From Paratinospora sagittata (lineage: Eukaryota > Streptophyta > Magnoliopsida > Ranunculales > Menispermaceae): a stretch of 64,000 nucleotides of DNA. Below, piece by piece: positions 53,248 through 64,000 of this stretch (the stretch's first letter is position 1; every line of letters starts with the position of its first letter). Below the pieces are notes generated by a model. That model saw only the letters and a program-made list of their open reading frames with translations, was not told the DNA's origin and did no database searches. A program made the position numbers and the translations under genes. Where the stretch lies: assembly GCA_035771175.1 (NCBI GenBank), contig CM069606.1, positions 30,089,816 to 30,153,815 of the forward strand, given 5' to 3'.

Positions 53248-56200
53248 TCAGTTGTTAGTAGAAAACAATTCAGGGTATTTCTGTTTAATTGTTGCTTCTA
53301 GTTCCCATGTTGCTTCCTCGACGCCGTGGTGATCCCAGAGCACCTTCACAAGTGGTATGCTACGTCGCCTTAGTTCTTGAGTTTTTCTATCCAAAATCTG
53401 TATCGCTCTCTCCTGATACTTATTTCCTTCCTCAACCCGAACCTCGACTAGAGGGATGATATGCGAAGGATCAGGACAATACTTGCGAAGCATAGATACG
53501 TGAAAAAAGTCAAGAACCTTAGGCATGGACGATGGAAGGGACAGACAATAAGAAAGTTTGCCAATATGTTCAATGATCTGAAATGGACCTATATACCGCG
53601 GGGAGAGCTTTCCTTTAATCCCAAAGCGTTTGACACCTCTTGTGGGCTGAACTTTTAGAAAAACAAAGTCCCCTTTATTAAATTCTAGAAGTTGTCTCCG
53701 CTTGTCAGCATAGCTCTTCTGTTGACTTTGTGCAACACGAAGTCGTTCCTTTACTAGTGTGATCTTCTCAGAAGTCTCTTGAACTAGTTTAGGGCCCAAC
53801 TGCGGTCGATCTGCCATATCTAACCAGCATACCAAAGATCTGCAAGGGCGACCATGGAGAGCCTCGTACGGTGCCATGCCGATACTAGTTTGGTAGCTGT
53901 TGTTGTATGTAAACTTAGCTAAATGTAAGTACTTTGCCCATCCGTCATTAAAGTCCAAAATGCAGCATCGTAACATGTCTTCTAAGATTTGTATAAGCCG
54001 CTCTGACTGCCCCATCAGTCTGACGGTGAAATTCTATGCTCATGGTGATTTTAGAGCCATTCTACTCTGGAAGCTTTGCCAAAACTTTGATGTGAATCAA
54101 GGGTCTCGATCAGAGACGATTGTGAGTAGTATGCCATGGAGGCGTACGATATCTCTTTCATATAGTTCTGCAAGTTTGGCGGGGTTATCCGTGAACTTTA
54201 TTGGCTGAAAGTGTGCTGACTTTGTAAGTCTGTCAATGATAACCCAGATAGCATCTTGCCCTTTATTATTTCGAGGCAAGGCGGTAACAAAGTCCATTGC
54301 GATGTTCTCCCACTTCCATTTCCAATAGGTAACGGCTGGAGAAGTCCAGAGGGAAGTCTTCGTTCTACCTTAACTTTCTAGCAAACGAGAGATCGAGCAA
54401 CAAAGTCTGCAATTGCCTTCTTCATTCCAGAAAACCAAAAATGTCGTTTGACATCCTTGTACATCTTGTCACCCCCAGGATGCATAACGAACCTCGAACA
54501 GTGCATCTCAGTGAGCACTTCTTTCCGAACCTCAGGATCGTTCGGTAGACAGTGACGTTTTTTTATTGAAAATGGCCCCGCCTTCTGAGACAGACCAGTG
54601 AGGAAGGTCCTGTCCGCTGAGTAGAAGTTCTCTTTTCTCCATTAACATAGGGTTATTGGCTTGAGCTGCTGAAAACTTTCGAACTAGCTCAGAGTCTGCT
54701 AATAATTGAGAGAGTCGTGATCTTGGTCCCTCGCCGATCAGTTGTAGGTTAAAGTTCTCCATCTCGGTAGCCAACTTCCCCGTTTCGTAGTTAAGAACAC
54801 AAGCAAGATAAGATTTTCTACTCAGGGCATCAGCCACAACATTGGCCTTTCCGGGATGGTACTGGAGTTGAAAGTCATAATCTTTCAAGAACTCCAACCA
54901 TCGTCTTTGGCGGCGGTTTAGGTCTCTCTGAGTGTATATGTATATAAGACTCTTGTGATATGAGAAAACCTCAAACATTTCACCGTATAGGTAATGACGC
55001 CATAATTTCAGTGCAAATACTATAGCTGCAAGTTCCAAGTCATGTGTTGAGTAATTACCCCATGAATCTTCAGTTGCCTCGAGGCATATGCAACAACTTG
55101 GCCTTCTTGCATTAGTACGACACCTAAGCCTTGGAGGGAGGCGTCGGTGTATAATGAAAATCCAATTGCATTTCTTGGAGTGATAAGTACAGGTGTCGTC
55201 GTGAGGCATTTCTTCAATTCCTGAAATGATTCTTCACAGGCGGGATTCCAGATGAATCGCACGTCTTTTCAAGTGAGCTTGGTCATAGGTTCAGCAATCT
55301 TTGAGAAGTCCTTGATGAAGTGTCTGTAATAGCCAGTCAAACCAAGAAAACTCCTAATCTGAGTAACAGTGGTAGGTTGCTTCCAGTTTAAAACTGCTTC
55401 AACCTTAGAAGGATCTACTTCAATGCCATTGCTTGAAACAACATGGCCTAGGAATTGAACTAGCTTCGCCCAGAATTCGCATTTACTCAACTTTACATAC
55501 AGTTGGTGGCTTCTCAAGGTCTAGAGGACTATCTTCAAATGTATCTTATGGCCTTCCTCGGTTAAGGAATATATCAAGATGTCGTCCACAAAAACCACCA
55601 CAAATCGATCTAAGTATAACTTGAAGATTCGATTCATCAAATCCATGGATGCAGCAAGTGCATTTGTTAGGCCGAACGGCATGACCAAGAACTCGTAGTG
55701 ACCGTACCGAGTTCTGAATGCCGTCTTGGTAATGTCCAACTCTCAGATCTGGAGTTGGTGATAATCGGACCGTAAATCAATCTTAGAAAAGTATTTGGCA
55801 TCTCTAAGTTGGTCGAACAAGTCATCGATCCTGGGCAATAGGTATCTGTTCTTAATGGTGACGTTATTGAGCTTGTGATAGTCTATGCAAAGTCATAACG
55901 AACACCCTTTTTGCGAATGAACAGAACTGGAGCGCCCCAGGGTGATGAACTCTTTCTAATGAAGCCATTACTCTCTAATTCCTTCAGTTGTTTGTCTAAT
56001 TCGACCAGCTCGACATTTGACATTCGGTATGGTGGAATTAATATAGGCCCTGTCCCAGGTATGAGGTTGATTTCAAAATTGAATTCCCTAACTGGAGGTA
56101 GACTAGGAAGGTCATTTAGAAAGACTATTGGGAATTCAGATATGACCGGAACATCGTGTACTTCGAGAGGGTACAGTGCTGGTGATTCATTTTCATCACC

Positions 56201-57942
56201 AAAGGATAAAGTTCAAAGTTGTGACTTGAGAAGTGCAACTGTTGATTTTGTATCCATTTCCTTGTTCCCTGAATCTTGACAAACTCCCCTATAGGCAAGG
56301 TTAACTGAACTTGCTTCTTCATAAATTCGATCTTTGCATTCAGTGGTGCTAGCCAGTCCATGCCGAGGATGATGTCGAAGTCTTCAATATCCATCACAAA
56401 AAAGATCTGCATATATTATCTATTCTAACATTCGAAACTCACATCGAGAACACTGCAATTTCACGTCAGTACCAGATTCTAACGGTGTTGTGACATGAGT
56501 GTGATGGCTGTGGGTTCAGGATGCAGGCCTAAATGTCTTACCAATGCCGACGATATAAAAGAATGCATAGCACCTGAATCAAACAAAACATGCACCATTA
56601 TATTGAACAAAGGAAAGGTACATTCGACTACATTGTTGTCTGGGAGGGGTTGTTGAGCGATGGCAATTGCTCTACCTTGATTCCGTTGACCCTGGTTCTG
56701 GTGGTTCTGCCTGGGTTGGGCATTTGCAGCTGGTGGTGCTTGTTGGACTGGAATAATGGGAATAGGTTGCTGAAGGTGCGGACAGACATATTTGACATGG
56801 CCCTTCTGGCCGCAGTTGAAACACGTCGGTTGATACTGCGGATGGTTCTGTTTTCCATGTTGATTGTGGTGTCGACCACCACCTCTGCCATTGCCGTTTC
56901 TATAGCCACCCCTTCCATAACGACCTCCGCGGCCATGATTACGAAAACCCTGATGCTTAAGATTATAAGGTTCAATCGCAGGTGTTGTGGCCTCATTCTT
57001 CAAAACATGGGCTGGGAGGGCTGGGTTTTGATTGTAGTAGGGCTTCTTCTTCTTACCCTGTTGCGAGCCCTGTTCGAAAAACGTTGCAGGCCGTTTTACC
57101 TTATTCATTCTCTGCTCCTGCAAGATCTTCTCTCATTCAAAGCTCATGGTCTTGTCAACAACCTCATTGTAAATCTTGAGATCCAAGATCGACAAGGCTT
57201 GTTGAATATCATGGCGAAGGCCATTATAGAGTTTCTCAGTCTTATCTTGCTCCATTGAGATGGTGGAAAGAGAGTAGACTGATAATTATTTGAACTTCAC
57301 AGCATATTCCCTGACGGTCATGCTGCCTTGGTATAACTTAGCAAATTCCTGACCCTTCTACCTCTTCACAGCGCCGGGAAAATACTCATCAATAAATAGT
57401 GACTCGAACTGTTGCCAAGTCATATCTGCTATGTTGACCCTTGGGTCCTCTTTCACTGTTATCCACCATGTGTTTTCCCCACCAACAAGTTGGTAGGTCA
57501 CTAGTGGAATTTCTCGAGTCTCATTGACTCTCATTGCATCAAGAGCCTTCTTTGACTCATCCAGCCACTTTTGCACCTCATCAGCATCAATGGTGCCAGC
57601 AAAAGTAAGAGGTTGTAGCCTTTTGTACTTGGTAATCTGATCGGTTTGAGATTCCAACCCAAATCTTAAAGGTGCCTGAACAGTGGCAACCTGACTAGCC
57701 GCGGTCTCACGAACGGCAGTTTGAACAGTGGCTTTCATCGCCTCAATAAATTCGGAGAAGAAAGTTTTCATGCTCGAAGGCACGGCAAAGGGTACGGATG
57801 GGGGTGGTATTTCCTGCCCAGATGTAGTGGTAGTGTCGGGTGTAACTCGTGCTATCGTCGGAGGCGGCAGTTTCTGAATCTCAGGAGGTGCCTCCACTGC
57901 TGGACGGATAGTACGTGGCCTTCCTCTCTTCCTGGTTTGCAT
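53248..57942 (-). pseudogene. A6 gag-pol, near full length, decayed
   Basis: It starts MQTRKRGRPRTI at 57942 and ends LFSTNN at 53248 (4695 bp). Capsid 57640-57250 (WLDESKKALDAM, FESLFIDEYFP); RGG box (GGRYGRGGYRNGNGRGGG) and knuckle CFNCGQKGHVKYVC at 56830-56950; protease DSGAMHSF near 56580; RT 56000-55300 (FVDDILIYS); RNase H 55262-54800; integrase 54520-53900 with [12 protein letters not shown] and VSDRDP; chromodomain-like end VEEATWELE. It has stops in capsid (two), shifts at 56470, 55520 and 55210, a break in integrase zinc (the CLICQQ region is altered near 54375) and a 1-bp shift before GQSERLI. Apart from these breaks it retains every domain. Confidence 0.93.
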
Positions 57943-57949
57943 TTTCTCA

Positions 57950-57969
57950 CTGGCAATGAGAAAATAAAA
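57950..57969 (-). promoter_or_regulatory. putative 3' splice site before A6 gag
   Basis: TTTTATTTTCTCATTGCCAG on the minus strand, 7 bp before the gag ATG; one purine in the tract. Confidence 0.4.
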
Positions 57970-58345
57970 CCAAGATTTAGGAACTGTAGCCAAGTATAAT
58001 GTTATAGTATGCTCAGCAAGAATTTCGAGAGTACTGCAATGTTAAAAACACTTATTTTTCTAAGTATAGTGTAAGGTTTTTGTTGAGGAATCAAAGAATC
58101 TTATATATCTCGTATGTTTGGCCATGGTGTAAAAACAAGGTTAGAATGTTTATATAATACGTATAAAACATTGCAAGTATTTCAAATGATTTGGTTCTGG
58201 TTTTTGTAAACATACATATATATTTCATTGAAAATCCATACGAGTCATAAGAATTCTAAGATTTGCCTCGGTAAATATTCTGATTTAACGTTCTCTCGCA
58301 ATCTTATGTATTCAAACTCTTACTCTTAGTCTTTTCGATTATTAT

Positions 58346-58618
58346 CCAATTTCGTGTGTCCCATACCACATGACTTTGGTAATAAGGGTGTTAACCAAGT
58401 TAAGTTGTATGAACGCGGTCTTTAAAAACATCGGCTGAATAGTAGTTCACCAATAGTATCTTCCAAGTTTACTCATCCCATACCGTGTAAACTTAGTGAT
58501 AATGTTAGCAATGCAACTTTTTTCAAATGTTTCTTTTCACACAAGGTCATGGGTTTTCTAACTTCCACATTTTATTTAGTATCTTCCAATTTTGTTGAGT
58601 CCCATACCACTCCAAAGA
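58346..58618 (-). other. triple stem-loop in the A6 spacer (gag-proximal stem weakened)
   Basis: Hairpins near 58618-58588, 58494-58465 and 58379-58346. Loop GTATGGGA is kept in all three. The middle arms are intact. The gag-proximal outer arms are CCAAAGTC/GAAATTGG and no longer pair fully, though inner TGTG/CACA is kept. Confidence 0.68.
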
Positions 58619-58660
58619 TAGTGATACAAAAGAAAGAATGGTTGTAAGTCATCCCACTAA

Positions 58661-58951
58661 AGATAAAAACTTCTTCTTTCAGATCTGGCGCTTTCCACCG
58701 GACAGAATTTTGTTGTATCGCACCGAGAGTCGCGAACTGAGAGTCTCAAATAGACAAGAACTCAGAATGAGCGTAAAGAGGAGGAAAAATCACTAGAGAA
58801 GATGATTTGGTGTGAAAAAATGAGGAGGGGGGCTTGGTTTATATAGAGGTATTAGCGTTCAGGTGTCCTGCCCGAACGTTCAGGTGTCCTGCCCGAACGT
58901 TCAGGCAGGTGCCCAAACGATTTTTTTTTTTTTGAAATATAGGGTATTACA
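58661..58951 (-). mobile_element. 5' LTR of A6, first 290 bp (U3) only
   Basis: It starts TGTAATACCC-like at 58951 (minus strand), with TATATAAACC at 58838-58847 and three GAACG-type palindrome units at 58855-58905. It joins the A6 spacer at an AGATA microhomology (58661-58665), deleting the rest of the LTR, PBS, leader and ORF-N. Confidence 0.85.
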
Positions 58952-60278
58952 ATAAGTAAAGGATACATGTTGATATTTTTGATATACTATCAACGTGATA
59001 GAAGAATGATATATGAAATCTGTGTTGAGATATCAACTGCACGAACATATATATATTATTGAAATAGAGCAAAATAAACCATAATATAATACATTTGCTT
59101 AGTCGATCTCATAAATTCGGTGCATCACATATCATTGAGGTAACATGTAAATTACCTACTTACTTTCATTATTGATTCTAAAACAATCAAAAGTTCTCAT
59201 TTATGCATGTTTTAGAGATACTTAGATAGATCGTAATTAAATGGTCCATGTTGATATTCGTTGATATGTTTGATATACTATCAAAGTGATAGAGCATTGA
59301 TATATCAAATATGTGTTGAGATATCAACTGCTCGAACAGATGAATATATTGTTGAAAGAGAGCTAAATAAACCATAATATAATACATTTGTTCTGTCAAT
59401 CTTATAGATTAGATAAATTACATATCGTTGAGGTAACATGTAACATAACTACTTATCTTGATTATTGATTCTAAACCAATAAAAAGTTCTTGTTGAAACA
59501 TGTTAAAGAAATATTTAGATAAACCATAATTAAAGGGTACATGTTGATATTTTTGATATACAATTAACGTGATAGAAGATTGATATATAAAATATATGTT
59601 GAGATATTAAGTGCTCGAACAGATGCATATATTGTTGAAAGAGAGCAAAATAAACCATAATATAATACATTTGCTCAGTCGGTCTTATAGGTTAGATGCA
59701 TGACATATCATTGAGGTAACATGTAATTTAACTACTTATTTTAATTATTCATTGTAAACCAATAAAAAGTTATTGCTCAAATATGTTTAAGAAATATTTA
59801 GATAAACCATAATTAAAGGGTACATGTTGATATTTTTGACATACAATTAACGTGATAGAAGATTGATACATCAAATATATGTTGAGATATCAACTGCTCG
59901 AATAGATGCATATATTGTTGAAAGAGAGCAAAATAAACCATAATATAATACATTTGCTCAGTCGATCTCATATATTAGATGTATGACATATCATTAAGGT
60001 AATATGTAATTTAACCACTTATTTTAATTATTTATTCTAAACCAATAAAAAGTTCTTGTTCAAACATGATAAAGAAATATTTAAATAAACCATAATTAAA
60101 GGGTACATGTTGATATTTTTGATATACAATTAACGTGATAGAAGATTGATATATAAAATATATGTTGAGATATTAAGTGCTCGAACAGATGTATATATTG
60201 TTGAAAGAGAGCCAAATAAACCATAATATAATACAATTACTCAGTCGATCTTATAGATTAGATGCATGACATATCATT
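58952..60278. repeat. satellite array, monomer about 283 bp, part 1
   Basis: Four to five monomers. The landmark TACATGTTGATATTTTTGAT recurs near 58963, 59244, 59537, 59820 and 60102 (spacings 281, 293, 283, 282). Other shared blocks are GTGATAGAAGATTGATATAT, GCTCGAACAGATG, TATATTGTTGAAAGAGAGC, CATGACATATCATTGAGGTA and CCAATAAAAAGTTCTTG. It is AT-rich and has no coding frame. Confidence 0.9.
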
Positions 60279-61403
60279 TAGATACACATCAAAGCATCAT
60301 AATCAATCAATATGTATGTATGCATGAGACCGTCTCGTTATGGTTTGATGAATGTACATCGCCTGAGTTCACGTACAGATGTCCTTCCCCAGGCGTAGCC
60401 AGGTTCTCATTGTACATCCCTCCTCAGGAACGATGCTCTGGATTCACGTACAGATGTCCTTCCCCAGGTGTAGCCGGGTTCTCATTGTACGTCCCTATCC
60501 AGAGAAATATAATGAATAGTGAGCAATGCTCCTAACTATTCCATGAATCATAAACCACATACTTCCCTAGGTGGTGATATGTATGATGCCAATGCATGAA
60601 CTGGTCTAGTCTACTGGTCTGATCTTTACTTGACATTTAGACTTACTTTGGCAACGTCTGGTGATCCTTATCTGGGTTGGTATCACGACGTGCAAGGTTA
60701 GGACATTCAGTATTACTTGTATAAGCTGATAGTTTTCAATAAGACCAACTAGATCAATCTCTAGTTGAGAGGTGAGACACAAAGTCTGCTTAAATACCAA
60801 TCGCCTAGTGCAGCCCACTGCCTCCCGTTCACTATTTAAAGTTACTGAGGACAAGACCAAGTCTAGTTGAGCCAGATTGACAACTAATCCGACGTTACAA
60901 CAGTATAATACATGAATTTCAAATATGCAGGCATAAGTGCGACAATATAACCATTATATGACATAATGCAGTGTAAATGAACAGTAGACATAATAATAAA
61001 TGAATGTAAACTTTAATAAAAGTTATGAGACACGCAAACCTATGTTTCGTTCCCCACTTTTAGATAAGAACTTCTTCTTTCAGATCTGACGCTTTCCTCT
61101 GGATAGAACTGCGTGGCACCGCACAGATAGTCTTGGACAGAGAATCTTAAAAGATTAAAACTCCAAATGAGTGAGAAAGAGGAGAAAAAATCACAAGAGA
61201 AGGTGATTTATTGTGAGAAATGGGGAGGAGGGGGCTTGCTTTATATAGAGATTTTTGGCGCCAGAACGTTCGGGCATGTGTCCGGACATTCGGGCATGTG
61301 TCCGGACATTCGGGCATGTGCCCGGACGTTCCGGCAGCTGCCCGAACGTTCGAGCATTTATGCCCAAACAATCTTTTTTTTTGTGAAATCTTAGGGTATT
61401 ACA
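60279..61403 (-). mobile_element. lone family A LTR inside the satellite, truncated at its 3' end
   Basis: It starts TGTAATACCCTAAG at 61403 (minus strand) with TATATAAAG near 61240. The richest U3 palindrome array in the window is at 61258-61375. It contains the two ACGTACA-armed tandem units at 60370-60500. The last third of the LTR is missing at 60279. No body is attached. Confidence 0.87.
61258..61375 (-). repeat. expanded ACGT-centred palindrome array in U3
   Basis: Five to six units of about 20 bp have palindromic cores GAACGTTC, GGACGTTC or degenerate GGACATTC, separated by GGGCATGTGTCC-like spacers. They sit directly upstream of TATA in the LTR sense. Confidence 0.8.
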
Positions 61404-61974
61404 TGCATATATTGTTGAAAGAGAACAAAATAAATCATAATATAATACATTTGCTCAGTCGATGTCATAGATTAAATGCATGACATATCATTGAGGTAAC
61501 ATCTAATTTAACTACTTATCTTAATTATTGATTCTAAAGCAATAAAAAGTTCTTGTTCAAACATGTTAAAGAAATATTTAGATAAACCACAATTAAAAGG
61601 TACATGTTAATATTTTCTATATACAATTAACGTGATAGAAGATTGATATATAAAATGTATGTTGAGATATTAACTGCTCGAACAGATGCATATATTGTTG
61701 AAAGAGAGCAAAATAAATCATAATATAATATATTCGCTCAGTCGATCACATAGACTTGATGCAAGACATATCATTGAGGTAACATGTAATTTAACTACTT
61801 TTCTTAATTATTGATTCTAAACCAATAAAAAGTTCTTGGTCAAACATGTTTATGAAATATTTAGATGAACCATAAGTAAAGTATACATGTTGATATTTTT
61901 GATATACTATCAACGTGATAGAAGAATGATATATGAAATATGTGTTGAGATATCAACTGCTCGAACAGATGTAT
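61404..61974. repeat. satellite array, monomer about 283 bp, part 2
   Basis: About two monomers with the same landmarks (TACATGTTAATATTTT near 61600, TACATGTTGATATTTTTG near 61882). It starts at a different monomer phase from where part 1 stopped. It ends exactly at the outer end of the A7 3' LTR. Confidence 0.88.
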
Positions 61975-63150
61975 TGTCACACCCCGCCCGGACGAGCCTA
62001 AACCGGCGGGACACTCACGAACAGGGTGCGAATGCATTATAACGATAGTTGAGTGCGCGAAAACACGATTAAGTACAAGTCTAATTTCATTAATTTCAGA
62101 ATATATTTGTACATGAAATAGTTAAGGGAACATTCTCCCAAAAATCCCCAATGAATAATACAAAGGGTACAAAATGTGGGCCCAAAAACCTGCACCCAGT
62201 CCACCCTAATCTCCTGGGAAAAATTGGATAACAACGGGGTGACTTACATGCTCAGTGGGTAAAATAGTTCGTGAATATAACAGTTAATAAAGTAAACTTC
62301 ATAATCAAAATCTTAAATACACATCAGAGCATCATAATCAATCCAATATGTATGTATGCATGACACCGTCTCGTTCTGGTTTGATGGTTGTACATCACCT
62401 GAGTTCAAGTACAGATGTCCCTCCCCAGGAGTAGCCGTGTTCTAATTGTACATCCCTCCTCAGGAACGACGCTCTAGATTCACGTACAGATGTCCCTCCC
62501 CAAGAGTAGCCAGGTTCTCGTTGTTTGTCCCTCTCCAGAGAAATATAATTAATAACGAGCATTGCTTCTAACTATTCTCTGAATCACAAACCACATACAT
62601 CCCTAGATGGTGCTATGTATGATGCTAATGCATTAACTGGTCTAGTCTTTACTTAATATTTAGACAGGGTTTGGCAACGTCTGGTGATCCTTATCAGGGT
62701 CGGTATCATGACGTGCAAGGTCAGGACATTCAGTATTACTTGTATAAGCTGATAGCTTTCAAATAAGACCAACCAGATCAGTCTCTAGTTGAGATGTAAG
62801 ACACGAGGTCTACGTAAATATCAATCGTCTATAGCAGCACGCTGCCTCCCGTTCACTATTTAAAGTTACTGAGGACAAGACTGTGTCTGGTTGAGCCAGA
62901 TTGATCACTAATCCGGCATAACAACAGTGTAATACATGAACTCCAAATATACAGGCATAAGTATGACATTATACGCAATAATGCAGTGTAAATGAATAGT
63001 AGACATAATGATAAATGAATGTAGACTTTAATAAATTTTATAAGACACGCAAACCTATGTTTCGTTCCCCACCTTCAGATAAAAAATCTTTTGAAAATTG
63101 GCGCCTTACCCTGGGTAAAACCGCGTTGCACTGCACCGAGAGTCTCAAAA
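61975..63150 (-). mobile_element. 3' LTR of A7, lacking its U3 start
   Basis: The outer end is intact: on the plus strand it begins TGTCACACCCCGCCCGG at 61975 against satellite. The ACGTACA-armed units are near 62400-62530. The LTR is broken after GAGAGTCTC (63146), where RNase H sequence follows, so U3, PPT, ORF-C, integrase and part of RNase H of A7 are deleted. Confidence 0.87.
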
Positions 63151-64000
63151 CTTGGCCTTCTTGCATTAGTACGACACTTAAGCCTTGGAGAGAGGCGTCT
63201 GTGTATAGTAAAAATTCAAGTGCATTTCTTGGAGTGATTAGTACTGGTGCCGTCGTGAGGCGCTTCTTCAATTCCTGAAATGATGTTCCACAGGCGGGAT
63301 TCCAGATGAATCGCACGTCTTTCCGAGTGAGCTTTGTCATAGGTTCAACAATATTTGAGAAGTCCTTGATGAAGCGTCTGTAATAGCCAGCCAAACCAAG
63401 AAAACTCCTAATCTGAGTAACAATGGTAGGCTGCTTCCAGTTTAAAACTGCTTCAACCATAGAAGGATCCACCTCAATGCCATTGCTTGAAACCACATGG
63501 CCTTGGAATTGAACTCGCTTCGCCCAAGATTCGCACTTACTCAACTTTGCATGCAATTGGTGGCTTCTCAAGGTCTGGAGGGTTATCTTTAGATGTATCT
63601 TATGGTCTTCCTCGGTTGAGGAATCTATCAAGATATCGTCCACAAAAACCACCACAAATCGGTCTAAGTATAACCTGAAGATGAGGTTCATCAAATCCAT
63701 GAATGCAGCAAGTGCATTTGTTAGACCGAACGACATGACCAAGAACTCGTAATGACCGTACCGAGTTCTGAATGCCGTCTTGGTAATGTCCGATTCTCGG
63801 ATCCGAAGTTGATGATAACCGGATCGTAGATCAATTTTAGAGAGGTATTTAGCATCTCTAAGTTTGTCGAACAAGTCATTGATCCTGGGCAACGGGTATC
63901 TGTTCTTAATGGTGACGTTATTCAGCTTGCAATAGTCGATGCAAAGTCGTAACGAACCATCTTTTTTGCAAACAAACAGAACTGGAGCGCCCCAGGGTGA
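63151..64000 (-). pseudogene. A7 pol: RT and start of RNase H, fused to LTR, continuing off the window
   Basis: On the minus strand the frame is open from 64000 ([10 protein letters not shown]) through RT ([42 protein letters not shown]) to RNase [11 protein letters not shown] and LMQEGQV at about 63155. It then runs on through the LTR to a stop at 63038, giving a chimeric tail of about 35 residues. This is the longest uninterrupted RT of family A in the window. RT catalytic FVDD is intact. The upstream part lies beyond 64000. Confidence 0.92.

Noticed and set aside
61147..61483. Repetitive Cys/Arg frames in the LTR near 61.3 kb
   Set aside because: They are translations of the U3 palindrome array; no start or context supports a gene.
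1..64000. Host protein genes, tRNA, rRNA or CRISPR
   Set aside because: No frame outside retroelement domains shows recognisable protein families, no cloverleaf was noticed apart from PBS matches, and there are no spacer-repeat arrays of CRISPR type. The satellite monomers are too long and contiguous.

Overview
The window is repeat-dense nuclear DNA from a large plant genome. I find no ordinary host gene, rRNA, tRNA or CRISPR array. Almost every base can be assigned to LTR retrotransposons: tRNA-iMet-type primer binding sites, polypurine tracts, TG...CA LTRs, plant Ty3/gypsy chromovirus polyproteins with a C-terminal chromodomain-like tail, and a Ty1/copia fragment. The species cannot be named. 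All protein genes carry stops, frameshifts or deletions, so this is a graveyard of nested and recombined elements.

Layout. 1-4182: decayed Ty1/copia polyprotein (+) whose gag zinc knuckle is split by a 1.77 kb solo LTR (340-2112). 4183-4567: unclassified repeat fragment. 4568-5762: lone LTR of the main family, here called family A. 5763-5936: short duplicated spacer. 5937-16530: copy A1 (-), the most complete. 16531-16962: A-rich DNA and a scrap of a copia-type LTR. 16963-27012: element B (+), a second chromovirus with two LTRs, followed by a second B leader and gag start (27013-27353). 27354-31298: A2 (-), cut by the 5' LTR of A3. 31299-38220: A3 (+). 38221-39413: partial B LTR. 39414-43235: A4 (+). 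43236-49045: A5 (-). 49046-52619: an A LTR carrying a 2.87 kb solo LTR of a third family (D, 49453-52318, perfect CCTAT target duplication). 52620-58951: A6 (-). 58952-61974: satellite of about 283 bp monomers holding another A LTR. 61975-64000: A7 (-), an LTR fused to reverse transcriptase that runs off the window.

Family A architecture, rebuilt by comparing copies: 5' LTR of about 1.39 kb; PBS; AT-rich leader made of one or two copies of a 0.25-0.28 kb repeat; an extra gene of about 510 codons upstream of gag (called ORF-N); a spacer of about 0.75 kb with three stem-loops sharing the octaloop GTATGGGA; gag-pol (RGG-rich nucleocapsid with CCHC knuckle, aspartic protease, RT, RNase H, integrase, chromodomain-like tail); a small gene of about 167 codons downstream of pol (ORF-C); PPT; 3' LTR. 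Pyrimidine tract plus CAG motifs that look like 3' splice sites lie just upstream of both the ORF-N and the gag start codons. ORF-N, the triple stem-loop, the paired acceptors and ORF-C are the best candidates for something undescribed.

Names such as ORF-N, ORF-C, A1-A7, B and D are mine. Clade and domain assignments rest on motif recognition only.
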